From an uncultured Ruminococcus sp. (GTDB lineage: Bacteria; Bacillota; Clostridia; Oscillospirales; Acutalibacteraceae), in contig CACXGJ010000121.1 in the NCBI GenBank assembly GCA_902767125.1, forward strand, positions 1 through 9,658: a stretch of DNA of 9,658 bases, read 5' to 3'. The notes below the pieces were generated by a model. That model was not told the DNA's origin. It saw only the letters and a program-made list of their open reading frames with translations, and searched no databases. Position 1 is the first letter of the stretch, and each line of letters begins with the position of its first letter. A program made the position numbers and the translations under genes. This document shows, piece by piece, positions 1 to 7,070 of the stretch.

Positions 1-259
1 AAAAACTGAGCACAAACTGATTTGAATCGGACAAGACATCACCTGTCAGACTTTTTATGCTGCGCTGTATATCATAGCGGTATACATCTGAATCGTCCGT
101 GTTATCACTAAGCATTTTTAAATCAGAAAGCTTTTGCCTTATGTCCGCCCCGGAGCATATTATCAGATTTAATATATCCCTTGTATTAATCATGTCAAAA
201 TGATCTTCCAGCCATTTTCTGTACAACGAACTTTCAATGTATTTCAAAAATCGCCTCAT
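1..259 (-). CDS. Hypothetical protein, N-terminal part (runs off left edge)
   Basis: The minus strand is open from an ATG at 259 to the window edge, giving 86 codons with no stop. The start is preceded by GAAAGGAAAA at good spacing and lies only 15 nt past the TAG stop of the AAA+ ATPase gene, so it is the fourth gene of that operon. The product begins MRRFLKYIESSLYRKW and continues with charged, probably helical sequence (LEDHFDMINTRDILNLII). There is no signal peptide or membrane segment in the visible part. I do not recognise the family. The tight placement suggests co-translation with the ATPase, so it may be a partner or substrate of it; this is inference from context only. Confidence 0.8.
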   Translation of the reverse strand, partial: MRRFLKYIESSLYRKWLEDHFDMINTRDILNLIICSGADIRQKLSDLKMLSDNTDDSDVYRYDIQRSIKSLTGDVLSDSNQFVLSF

Positions 260-274
260 GGGATATTTTCCTTT

Positions 275-2290
275 CTATACTGCTTTGTTAAAACCGATGC
301 AGTGTGTCTGCACCTTTTCTATTTTATTCATATCCGTATTTTCCGAAGAAAAATCCTCGGCGCAAAGAGTGATGATATCATCACCGGTCAGACTTTCTAT
401 ACTCTTATATTTTGACAATCTTACAGCCTGAGCCAGCTGTGCGTGTTCGACAAGCTTTCTGGCAAATCTGCCATTGCCGAAATCATCACTGTTTATTGCT
501 CTTTTAAAAATGGGCATGAGCGTTTCTTCTACATCAGCCGACAGCTTATAGCCATTGTTCTTCGCAATAAGTTTTGTTATTTCATAAAGCTCGGTGACGG
601 AGTAGTTTTCAAAATCAACATAGAAAGATATCCTTGATCTCAGCCCCGGATTGCGCTCGATGAAAGTTCTCATCTCATCGGGGTAGCCTGCAAATATCAC
701 TATCATATCCTCACGATTGTTTTCCATTTCCTGTACGATAGTGTTTATCGCCTCGTCGCCATACATTCCACTTTTGTCGTCCACCAGTGAATAGGCTTCG
801 TCAATGAACAGCACAGAACCCTTTGCCTTCTTGAACATTTCCTTGACCTGAACCGCTGTCCAGCCAACGTATTTTCCCACAAGGTCACTCCTGCCGCACT
901 CTACCAGATCACCAACGGAAAGCACGCCATTGTCCTTGAGTATCCTAGCGAAAAGCCTTGCTACTGTGGTCTTTGCTGTACCCGGTGCGCCCGTGAACAC
1001 CATGTGCATTGAGCGCTTTGCGTTTGGCATACCACGGTCTGCCAGAAGCTTCTGCATCTTTGAATATGTGACCGCCTGATCGATAACAGTCTTTACGTTT
1101 TCAAGCCCGATCATTTCTTTCAGCTTGCTGTAAGCACTGCCCTCGGGTGTTGTATCCTTGTTCAGCAGACTGTTCTTTTTGAACTGCGAATACTGCGGAT
1201 ATACCTTGGTTTTCAGTGCATTGGTGAACCATGTATCATACATCTGTTTCAGATCTTTGGAAGAATATTTTGTATCGGTTGCTACAGCCGAAAGCAGTCC
1301 TTTGTCAGCCCTGATTTTATCCTCCCTGCAATATGCATGCAGGATCTTTTTTGCCTCATCGTTCATCGCAAAACGCTCATCTATCCCGATAAACGTCATT
1401 TCGGGAAGTCTGTTGGCAAGTATCTTTTCAATGGCGTCATTACTGTTATCTGCTGCAAATATCACCAGTGTATCACGCTTGTATTTCTTTACAGAATCAA
1501 ACAGACTGTCGCTCAGGATATCAGCTTTTTTGTAATCGTCAGGAGTATCCGTCAGCCCATGCAGCGAAATAACTATGGTACAGCCAATGGCAGTTTTGAA
1601 ATACTCGTCAAAGCTGTTATGACGATGAAACTCCCTTTTACCGAATGTCAGATAACGCTTTGAACGCAGTCGTCCGTGCTTGTAAAGCTGAGATATCAGC
1701 CTGTCACATATTTCATCGGTACAGCTGCTTTTTACTATGTAATGAACGGGATGACCATATACATTCTTCGGATTTGAAGGCATGGTTATCCTCTCAAGCT
1801 CGGGGAGAAAACTGTCAGCATATAGCCCATAAACAGCGTGCTTTTTGATATCACTCAAAGAATATATCCCGGATAAATTTTCTTTAGGCGGATCTCTGTA
1901 ACTTTCCGTCAACAGCTCAAGACCATAAGGAGAAAGAATATCACGTTCAAAAGTGAAATCGCTATAATTTGAAATATGCTTACATCTTTCAAAAGCCGTG
2001 ACAGTTATTTCTTCAAAATTGTATTTACCCGAGATATCGCAAACTTCAGTTATCTCATTCATGAAGTCATCAACGCTGCTTTTGTCATTTATGATCATGC
2101 AGAAATCCAGTACCTTATTTGTATTATGATATATGAAAACACACGCTTTTTCGTGATACTTTTCGTTGAGTTCATTTATGTTGATATCTATGTGGTCGAT
2201 AGTGTTCTCATCTATTTCTCTGCGTTTGCGCCTGCCTTCTTCAAGAGGAAGTGGTGAATCAAGGGTGAGCTTTATCTTATAACACTGCAT
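275..2290 (-). CDS. AAA+ ATPase, CbxX/CfxQ (SpoVK-like) type, with long N-terminal half
   Basis: The 671-residue product has a complete AAA+ module in its C-terminal half. Walker A is GAPGTAKT at residues 434-441, Walker B is VLFIDEAYSL with D497 and E498, and the segment AGYPDEM followed by RNPGLRSR near residues 537-552 is the sensor 1/arginine-finger region typical of the CbxX/CfxQ family (the Rubisco activase CbbX, SpoVK and EccA-like ATPases). These form hexameric rings that remodel protein partners using ATP. The first 370 or so residues carry no recognised domain. About 190-330 (GHPVHYIV, then TIVISLHGL, TLVIFAADN, MTFIGIDERF) has the strand-helix rhythm of a degenerate AAA fold without Walker motifs, which is inference. 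The start is set by GGAGGA just upstream of the ATG. It is 40 nt behind the 343-residue gene and 15 nt before the next, so it sits inside an operon. No transmembrane segment is seen, so a cytoplasmic enzyme is likely; its client is unknown. Confidence 0.93.
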   Translation of the reverse strand: MQCYKIKLTLDSPLPLEEGRRKRREIDENTIDHIDININELNEKYHEKACVFIYHNTNKVLDFCMIINDKSSVDDFMNEITEVCDISGKYNFEEITVTAFERCKHISNYSDFTFERDILSPYGLELLTESYRDPPKENLSGIYSLSDIKKHAVYGLYADSFLPELERITMPSNPKNVYGHPVHYIVKSSCTDEICDRLISQLYKHGRLRSKRYLTFGKREFHRHNSFDEYFKTAIGCTIVISLHGLTDTPDDYKKADILSDSLFDSVKKYKRDTLVIFAADNSNDAIEKILANRLPEMTFIGIDERFAMNDEAKKILHAYCREDKIRADKGLLSAVATDTKYSSKDLKQMYDTWFTNALKTKVYPQYSQFKKNSLLNKDTTPEGSAYSKLKEMIGLENVKTVIDQAVTYSKMQKLLADRGMPNAKRSMHMVFTGAPGTAKTTVARLFARILKDNGVLSVGDLVECGRSDLVGKYVGWTAVQVKEMFKKAKGSVLFIDEAYSLVDDKSGMYGDEAINTIVQEMENNREDMIVIFAGYPDEMRTFIERNPGLRSRISFYVDFENYSVTELYEITKLIAKNNGYKLSADVEETLMPIFKRAINSDDFGNGRFARKLVEHAQLAQAVRLSKYKSIESLTGDDIITLCAEDFSSENTDMNKIEKVQTHCIGFNKAV

Positions 2291-2330
2291 ATTATCCTCC
2301 GTTTCGTTTTCCTGTTGTCAGTATGTACCG

Positions 2331-3362
2331 TCAGAAGTGTTGCTTTATCAGCATTTTTTCCAACTCCGTCATTTCGGGTATGCCTGCCTTTTCATAGTAT
2401 TTGGCGTTCCAAGCGGGAAAGTTTTTTCGCAGGTCATTCTCCGCTTTTAAAAGGTTATTCGCCATCACCAGCACTTCAATGTCTATCTCGCCTTTTAAGG
2501 CTGCGCTCAGTGTTTTCAGCAAACGATGATCCTTGTATTTTGGATTGTATAGATCCAGTCTGAAGAACTCTCCTGTGAAGTATTCAAGATTGTGATAATC
2601 ATGTACACACTCTTCATAGACCTGACCATCATTACCTAGCCAATATCCATATGCAGTCATGTCCGAGAAATCAGCATATACTTTTCGTTTTTCAAGCCAT
2701 TCTTCGTCCTTTCCCCAGTAACATATATCATTCAGCACCATAGGCTCGGGAGGGTAGAAAGTCGCACAGGGGATAAGAATATCGCCCTTTTTGAATGGTG
2801 TGGGGATATACACCCAGAGAATATCAAAAAGCGGTATCTCCTCATGACAGTTGTACCAAAGGGTATTAACTTCAAGATTATCGTTGAGATGCCCTGTTAT
2901 ATACTTGTCTGTATCTGGAATTTTCGCGGTGATAAAAAGTCCTCGGTATTCGTCGGGATCACTGTCGGATATATTCTCCTTTAAAACCTCATACGCACGT
3001 CCGTATGAGGTGTAGATGGTATCATCGGTGAATTTATTATTATAGTGATAATAGCCGTACTGACAGAACATTCCGTTCCTGTCAGCGTGTATCAGCTGCT
3101 CGTATGCTGTCTGCTCGCTGGGGATAAAGGCATTTTTGAGCGCATGGAAAAAGCTGTCGGAGCCTGTGTATTTTTTCAGCCTTTCGTTCCTGACATCGGA
3201 CATGGTCTCCATTATTTCTCTGTAAAGATCGAGTTTTTCCTCAATGCTGATACGATTGCACTCGTTGATGATGAATCCTGTTTCATAGGCATTGAATTTG
3301 TGTCCGATACTGCGGCAGTATTCACCGACAGATTTTGAATTGAAATAGCTGTAAATATCCAT
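2331..3362 (-). CDS. Hypothetical protein, 343 residues, unrecognised family
   Basis: I choose the ATG at 3362 because GAAAGGAGA lies 5-6 nt upstream and the start falls 19 nt after the stop of the phosphatase-like gene. The frame is open further up to 3677, but that part would lie inside the phosphatase gene and has no ribosome binding site. The product begins MDIYSYFNSKSVGEYC. Roughly the first 85 residues are helical and charged (EEKLDLYREIMETM). The middle is rich in aromatic residues and looks beta-rich (YGYYHYNNKF, LFITAKIPDTDKYITGHL, FDILWVYIPTPFKKGDIL). The end is helical and lysine-rich (NNLLKAENDLRKNFPAW). There is no signal peptide, membrane span, or catalytic motif that I recognise. 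It is the second gene of the four-gene operon and is likely to work with the AAA+ ATPase or phosphatase; I assign no function. Confidence 0.9.
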   Translation of the reverse strand: MDIYSYFNSKSVGEYCRSIGHKFNAYETGFIINECNRISIEEKLDLYREIMETMSDVRNERLKKYTGSDSFFHALKNAFIPSEQTAYEQLIHADRNGMFCQYGYYHYNNKFTDDTIYTSYGRAYEVLKENISDSDPDEYRGLFITAKIPDTDKYITGHLNDNLEVNTLWYNCHEEIPLFDILWVYIPTPFKKGDILIPCATFYPPEPMVLNDICYWGKDEEWLEKRKVYADFSDMTAYGYWLGNDGQVYEECVHDYHNLEYFTGEFFRLDLYNPKYKDHRLLKTLSAALKGEIDIEVLVMANNLLKAENDLRKNFPAWNAKYYEKAGIPEMTELEKMLIKQHF

Positions 3363-3381
3363 ATTTTCTCCTTTCAAGAAA

Positions 3382-4215
3382 TCAGTCATAAACAATCTCT
3401 TCCCGAACATTATACTTTTTATCAATGAGCTCAAAATATTCAAGCGCACCGACATTACCGAGCATGAAATATGTTCTGCCCGATTCGGAATCTTCTTCCG
3501 TAATATCGTCCCACATTCTGTAGCATACAAAAAGAAAGTCTTCCTCTGCATATTTTTCAAGCAGTTCTTCAATATTTCCCGCGGTGAAAAAGCTGCCCAT
3601 TCCACCCTCAAAGGAATATGATATGCCGTCATTTGTGATGAAATATGCTCCGAACAATTCACTGCGATGATCCTCATTTTTTGAAAGTTCTACCTCACGA
3701 CGAATAATAGCAAGCAATCTTTTTATTGCAGCCTGCCTGTCCGCAGCAACATCAACAATCCTGTATTTATCGGTATCTATGTCTGTAAGTTTCAGCCTTG
3801 CACAGCACAGCGCATAGTACATTTTGTGGAATACAGCAAGGTTAGGGCAGTATTTTGGATCTGCCAAAATTGCTGTACTGCTGCCCTCGAAAAACTCTGT
3901 TACGGCAGCCGCACAACCCGCACTGCGGCTCATACCGCACTCACACTGAAAGATGAGCGTACATCCGTCGTTTACAGCCCTTATAACAAATTCGGCTGCC
4001 TCAGATGCTTCGTCAAAAAAATGATAGTACGCATCTTTCAGCTCACTTTTATCAAGATCATCAAGCTGTACGCTGAACACTCTCGCATCCGTCCCGTCAA
4101 GGCTGACAGGCCCGGTTTCCTTGTCATTAAAACTGATGACAGCTGTTTTGCTGTCAATGTCATGGAACTTTACAGCATGGATAAGGTCTTTTCTTGAAAA
4201 TATCTTTAGTTTCAT
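3382..4215 (-). CDS. Tyrosine-phosphatase-like protein with extra C-terminal domain
   Basis: The 277-residue product has a cysteine phosphatase signature at residues 91-97 (CECGMSR, C-x5-R) in the context IFQCECGMSRSAG, with predicted nucleophile C91 and phosphate-binding R97. The serine after the arginine and the following alanine-rich helix are typical of dual-specificity/tyrosine phosphatase folds. The later segment DPKYCPNLAVFHKMYYAL matches a small bacterial and phage 'dual-specificity-like' group as I know it. A candidate general acid is in LDDLD (residues 51-55). The usual HC before the loop is QC here. About 155-277 forms a second region unlike the phosphatase fold (GAYFITNDGISYSFEGG, YFMLGNVGALEYFELI) that I do not recognise. 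GGAGGT upstream of the ATG at 4215 sets the start. It is the first gene of the operon, behind a long leader. The substrate could be a phosphoprotein, phospholipid or nucleotide; the sequence does not decide. Confidence 0.82.
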   Translation of the reverse strand: MKLKIFSRKDLIHAVKFHDIDSKTAVISFNDKETGPVSLDGTDARVFSVQLDDLDKSELKDAYYHFFDEASEAAEFVIRAVNDGCTLIFQCECGMSRSAGCAAAVTEFFEGSSTAILADPKYCPNLAVFHKMYYALCCARLKLTDIDTDKYRIVDVAADRQAAIKRLLAIIRREVELSKNEDHRSELFGAYFITNDGISYSFEGGMGSFFTAGNIEELLEKYAEEDFLFVCYRMWDDITEEDSESGRTYFMLGNVGALEYFELIDKKYNVREEIVYD

Positions 4216-4365
4216 AATGTGTACCTCCGATTTCGAGCGTGTTTTTTTCTTACTGTATCTATATTAACATAGGGCATGCGCAGTTTTTTGAACATTGCAT
4301 TTTGGTGTTATAATGTTAAATTTATAGTAATTTGGTTTGATTTCGATTATTGTATGTTGACAAAA

Positions 4366-4425
4366 TTATGAAAATGTTCGGATTGTGCAGATGATCTGAG
4401 GTTTAGTCAAAGATTTAAGCTCCAT
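4366..4425 (-). CDS. Candidate 19-residue leader ORF 2
   Basis: This is a tiny ORF in the leader of the phosphatase operon, with product MELKSLTKPQIICTIRTFS. It has a proper ribosome binding site, CAGGAG, 8 nt before its ATG, and begins 14 nt after the stop of the 17-residue ORF ahead of it. It ends about 150 nt before the phosphatase start. No conserved peptide family is recognised. It could be a regulatory leader peptide, an independent small protein, or the worn remains of a longer gene. Confidence 0.35.
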   Translation of the reverse strand: MELKSLTKPQIICTIRTFS

Positions 4426-4439
4426 ATCTATTACTCCTG

Positions 4440-4493
4440 TCAGTTCGCCAGATAAAGCTGAATTGCCCACATTAATGGGAGTTTACGGTTCAT
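4440..4493 (-). CDS. Candidate 17-residue leader ORF 1
   Basis: This is a tiny hydrophobic ORF starting about 14 nt into the transcript predicted from the extended -10 promoter at 4514-4522. Its product is MNRKLPLMWAIQLYLAN: a basic start followed by a hydrophobic stretch. It lacks a clear ribosome binding site, which weakens the call. Its stop lies 14 nt before the second small ORF, which does have one. The pair could act together as a translated leader, but it could also be chance. Confidence 0.22.
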   Translation of the reverse strand: MNRKLPLMWAIQLYLAN

Positions 4494-4513
4494 GTCGTTT
4501 CTTGACTGATGTT

Positions 4514-4522
4514 ATTATAGCA
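4514..4522 (-). promoter_or_regulatory. Extended -10 promoter for the phosphatase/AAA+ operon
   Basis: Read on the minus strand the site is TGCTATAAT, a perfect -10 hexamer (4519-4514) with the TGn extension. There is no good -35 at 17 nt (GTTTTT), which fits an extended -10 promoter. Transcription would begin near 4507 and give a leader of nearly 300 nt before the phosphatase start. It lies just beyond the terminator that ends the preceding nuclease gene. Confidence 0.6.
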
Positions 4523-4553
4523 TATGGTATAGGGAGAAAAACGGATATGTGTG

Positions 4554-4586
4554 AGCGAAAAAATATCCCCGACGGGTGGTCGGGGA
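4554..4586 (-). terminator. Intrinsic terminator after the Cas4-like/DUF2779 gene
   Basis: The arms TCCCCGAC (4566-4573) and GTCGGGGA (4579-4586) pair perfectly over 8 bp around a 5-nt loop. On the minus strand the hairpin is followed by ATATTTTTT, the U-tract of a rho-independent terminator. It lies about 105 nt past the stop of the nuclease gene and just before the next operon's promoter, so it separates the two transcription units. Confidence 0.87.
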
Positions 4587-4691
4587 CATGATTATCATTA
4601 CGTTATCTTGGGCGGTTGGGCGAAAAAGGGGAGGCGGATATTCAATGGAGGAAAATATCATTTGGGATACAGCTTTTTATATTAAAGCATA

Positions 4692-6185
4692 TCATCTGCC
4701 TGCCGCTTCCTTCAATTTTCTCAGCACCTTGACCATAGCATAGGTATCTAGTCCGCAGTATTTCATGAGGTTACTGCGTATCTCGGCTATCTCTTCTGGG
4801 GTATGTGAGGGCATACCAGCAAAGGCTGCCGAAGCTTCGGATCCGTTATGGACGCCGTCAAGATTATGGTAATCTAGCTCTGGATCATCGGGATAAAGTG
4901 CAGGCAGAACATACTTTATGGAGTAGGAACCGTTCATGGCTGCGCTGTAATAATCCTGATCTTTGAATGGTATCATCAGATCATGCATATTATCATGGAT
5001 ATCCATAAGATGCTCGGACAAATCGGGGAACAGTTCGGCAAGATTTTTGATAACATTCTTCTCAAATGACATATTATATGCCAGCGAACATACTCCCACG
5101 GGTATATCTTTCACCAGCTGTTCAGCAAGAGCGCGCCTTGGATCGGCGCCTTCTTTACCAAGGAACTCACAATGTTCAAGACTGCCATCCTCCTGTTCTA
5201 TATGAAGTGAATACTGAAACGGTATTTGCATATACGGCCGCTCTCCTTCAAATTCGGGGACAGCATGCTGAAAGGTCTCAAAGTCAAGATGATATACGGG
5301 ATAGCTGAGGGTATCCAGAAATGCTTTGATATTCACGGTGTTTATCTCATCAGGTCTGCCGAACAGTATGCTCTCGATCTGCCGTCTGTGCTTCGCATTC
5401 AGTTTTATAGCTTTGGCATTATTCAGTATATCTTCGTATGAGATGATACCGTTGTGGTAATGCTTGTACTTGGTTTTTGCAAACATACCTGCCAGATCGA
5501 ATACCGAGTGTTCCGGGATATGCTTTCCGCAGTACTTACGATAAGCACATTCATAGGGGTTTTCGCAGTACAGACCGATATCACGAACAGGTTCTTCTGA
5601 AACAGATACATAGTTTTGTATCTTTGCAATATTATGTTTAACGCTGTCAGACTTTGCTGTTACTGTATCGGTGCAGTCTTCGAGAACAAAAAGTCCTTTG
5701 AGATCAAGTTTGCCGTGACGGACATAAGCACTGTTCAGGTGCATATTGAATACACGCCGGATATCCAGTCCGCATTTCCTCAGCAGATAATACTGAAACG
5801 CCATATCTTCAATGTATATTTCGGTCAAATGGGTCGAGCTTTTTACCTCAATGATATCCCAGCCATCGCTGTTTTTATGTAGGATATCCACGGCACAATA
5901 AAGCCCGTCATACAGGAATGCAGCTTCTGCTATATTTTCACAGCCCGAATCAATGAACTCTTTTGTCTTCTCGGTCATCTCGGATTTTATGTATGAAAAA
6001 TCCACAAGAGAATATTCCCCGAAATAACTCCGTGCTAGATCGCCCACTAAATTGCCGTTCGCCATAACTGTCTCCAAAAGAACTTTTTCTCCGACCTCAG
6101 GCTTATTCTCATCCAGCCATAGCATTTTAGGACATTGTATGCCCATGCAGTATTTGGTTTTGCTCAGGTATGTTGTCTTTGACAC
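4692..6185 (-). CDS. Cas4-like PD-(D/E)xK nuclease fused to DUF2779 exonuclease-like domain
   Basis: With the GTG start at 6185 the product is 497 residues. AAAGGGGGG lies 7 nt ahead of this GTG, whereas the in-frame ATG at 6242 has no ribosome binding site. The N-terminal half looks like a Cas4/AddB-type nuclease. It has YCMGIQCPKMLW with C13 and C18, the active site D100 with E113-V-K115 (IIEVKSS), and C207-x5-C213-x5-C219, which with C18 would bind a 4Fe-4S cluster. The C-terminal half matches DUF2779, an RNase H-like domain: LDFETF (D301, E303), LAYNMSFEK (about 369-377), MHDLMIPF (D402) and YCGLDTYAM (D480) stand where the DEDD-exonuclease motifs do. A role in DNA or RNA processing, repair or defence is plausible. 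No CRISPR array or other cas gene is in the window. It appears to be transcribed alone, ending at the terminator near 4570. Confidence 0.9.
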   Translation of the reverse strand: MSKTTYLSKTKYCMGIQCPKMLWLDENKPEVGEKVLLETVMANGNLVGDLARSYFGEYSLVDFSYIKSEMTEKTKEFIDSGCENIAEAAFLYDGLYCAVDILHKNSDGWDIIEVKSSTHLTEIYIEDMAFQYYLLRKCGLDIRRVFNMHLNSAYVRHGKLDLKGLFVLEDCTDTVTAKSDSVKHNIAKIQNYVSVSEEPVRDIGLYCENPYECAYRKYCGKHIPEHSVFDLAGMFAKTKYKHYHNGIISYEDILNNAKAIKLNAKHRRQIESILFGRPDEINTVNIKAFLDTLSYPVYHLDFETFQHAVPEFEGERPYMQIPFQYSLHIEQEDGSLEHCEFLGKEGADPRRALAEQLVKDIPVGVCSLAYNMSFEKNVIKNLAELFPDLSEHLMDIHDNMHDLMIPFKDQDYYSAAMNGSYSIKYVLPALYPDDPELDYHNLDGVHNGSEASAAFAGMPSHTPEEIAEIRSNLMKYCGLDTYAMVKVLRKLKEAAGR

Positions 6186-6284
6186 AGTGATGCCCCCCTT
6201 TATTGGGTTTCTAAGTTGATAAGAATGGTATATAAAAGTCATATCTATACGAAAATAATTGAATGATTATTTTGAATTATCTAT

Positions 6285-6440
6285 TTACAAATATTCATTA
6301 GCATAAGTGTTAAACTCATTTGATTCAAGGGCGTTTATTATTTCCTCAACAAACCTTTCAGAACCTTCTTTAGTAGTAAAATCAAAATTATTAATAGTTG
6401 CCGCGCAAGTGGATTTTAATTTCGTGAGGTTTAATATCAC
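6285..6440 (-). CDS. Small ORF, 51 residues, possibly a remnant
   Basis: The open frame from a GTG at 6440 encodes a peptide with natural composition, including FTTKEGSERFVEEIINALE and ending in TYANEYL. The amphipathic helix and the Asp/Glu/Asn balance suggest real coding sequence. There is no good ribosome binding site for the GTG. An ATG at 6450 in another frame gives a 19-codon ORF (MGLSDIKPHEIKIHLRGNY) that stops just where this frame becomes convincing, so a frameshifted gene joining the two is an alternative. It lies downstream of a strong promoter and 100 nt ahead of the nuclease gene. No family is recognised. Confidence 0.35.
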   Translation of the reverse strand: MILNLTKLKSTCAATINNFDFTTKEGSERFVEEIINALESNEFNTYANEYL

Positions 6441-6491
6441 TTAACCCCATTCAACTAAAATATATTCTTCGCACAATATCATTACATTATA

Positions 6492-6520
6492 AATATATCA
6501 CAAATTTAATAAGAAGTCAA
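6492..6520 (-). promoter_or_regulatory. Sigma-A-type promoter upstream of the small ORF and nuclease gene
   Basis: On the minus strand the -35 is TTGACT (6520-6515), followed by exactly 17 nt and the -10 TATATT (6497-6492). A TATAAT follows directly. Transcription would start near 6485, about 300 nt before the nuclease start, reading through the 51-codon ORF. The surrounding 6440-6600 stretch is very AT-rich and holds further -10-like hexamers, but this pair is the best match. I see no gene in 6521-6605. Confidence 0.7.
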
Positions 6521-6605
6521 TAATTATAAACAAATTAAAACAAAAAGCAAATATTATAATTTCCCCTAACCGTTTCATATCATTATGAATCACAGATATT
6601 TCATT

Positions 6606-6968
6606 TCAGTATGAAAAAATCAATGGAATCACGGACTGCGAAGGTGACTTTGGCAGGGCATTAATTAAAAACCGCTCAAAGGTCCTCGTAACACTCGCAG
6701 GAACGTTGACAGATGTCACTCTGTCACAGTATGCAAATGCGGGTAGATTGGGGTCAACACCTATCTGCTTTACATCGTCGAGAATAACGATATCTCCGTT
6801 TTTCCGTAAAGGCAGAAAAGAAGTATCATCATATCCTTATTATAGAATATAACGACCTTGCTGTTCTGCTACTTCGTGAAGCTCACTTGCTGAAAGAAAT
6901 CCCGAGTATTCATTGAAGTGTTTCAGAAATTCACCGAACATTTCCTGCGTTATATTATCGTCAGCCAT
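6606..6968 (-). pseudogene. Broken hypothetical gene, interrupted by tandem TAA stops
   Basis: From an ATG at 6968, with AGGGGGA upstream, the frame encodes 42 residues (MADDNITQEMFGEFLKHF, then FLSASELHEVAEQQGRY) and meets TAA TAA at 6842-6837. The same frame then stays open to a TGA at 6606 and clearly codes protein, with LRKNGDIVILDDVKQIGVD and later VTSVNVPASVTRTF. Over the stops, the neighbouring frame reads VIFYNKD, which would join the halves smoothly. This suggests one single-base and one two-base change that nearly cancel. The VTSVNVPASV segment is like BspA-type leucine-rich repeats, but too short to be sure. It may still make the 42-residue peptide. The next transcription unit downstream has its own promoter. 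Confidence 0.62.
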
Positions 6969-7070
6969 ATCCATTCCCCCTTTGCTTTTTTATCATATCA
7001 CAGTGTCTGCCCAAAAAATTTAGCACAGCGTGTGATATCCTTATATCATCACGAAAGGAGGAGCTTCTAT

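Noticed and set aside
3363..3677. Upstream extension of the 343-residue protein to 448 residues
   Set aside because: The added part lies inside the phosphatase-like gene, has no ribosome binding site, and reads as unstructured shadow sequence. The ATG at 3362 has a clear GAAAGGAGA.
3826..4197. Plus-strand 123-codon frame opposite the phosphatase gene
   Set aside because: The minus strand carries the phosphatase signature and ribosome binding site; the plus frame has no recognisable feature.
4357..4362. Plus-strand TTGACA as a -35 promoter element
   Set aside because: No -10 hexamer lies at 16-18 nt and no plus-strand gene follows.
4502..4533. Plus-strand promoter TTGACT with TATGGT or TATAGG
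   Set aside because: Spacings are 15 and 20 nt and no plus-strand gene follows. The minus-strand TGCTATAAT is the better reading.
4692..6185. A CRISPR-Cas locus around the Cas4-like gene
   Set aside because: No spaced direct repeats and no other cas gene were found on either strand of the window.
6995..7038. Inverted repeat ATATCACA / TGTGATAT between the divergent units
   Set aside because: The arms are only 8 bp with 28 nt between them in an AT-rich region where GATATC-like words are frequent. It may be a regulator site but I cannot tell it from chance.
6918..7070. N-terminal extension of the hydrolase remnant from the ATG at 6918
   Set aside because: It overlaps the opposite-strand broken gene, has no ribosome binding site, and shows no hydrolase-like sequence before the GTG at 7071.
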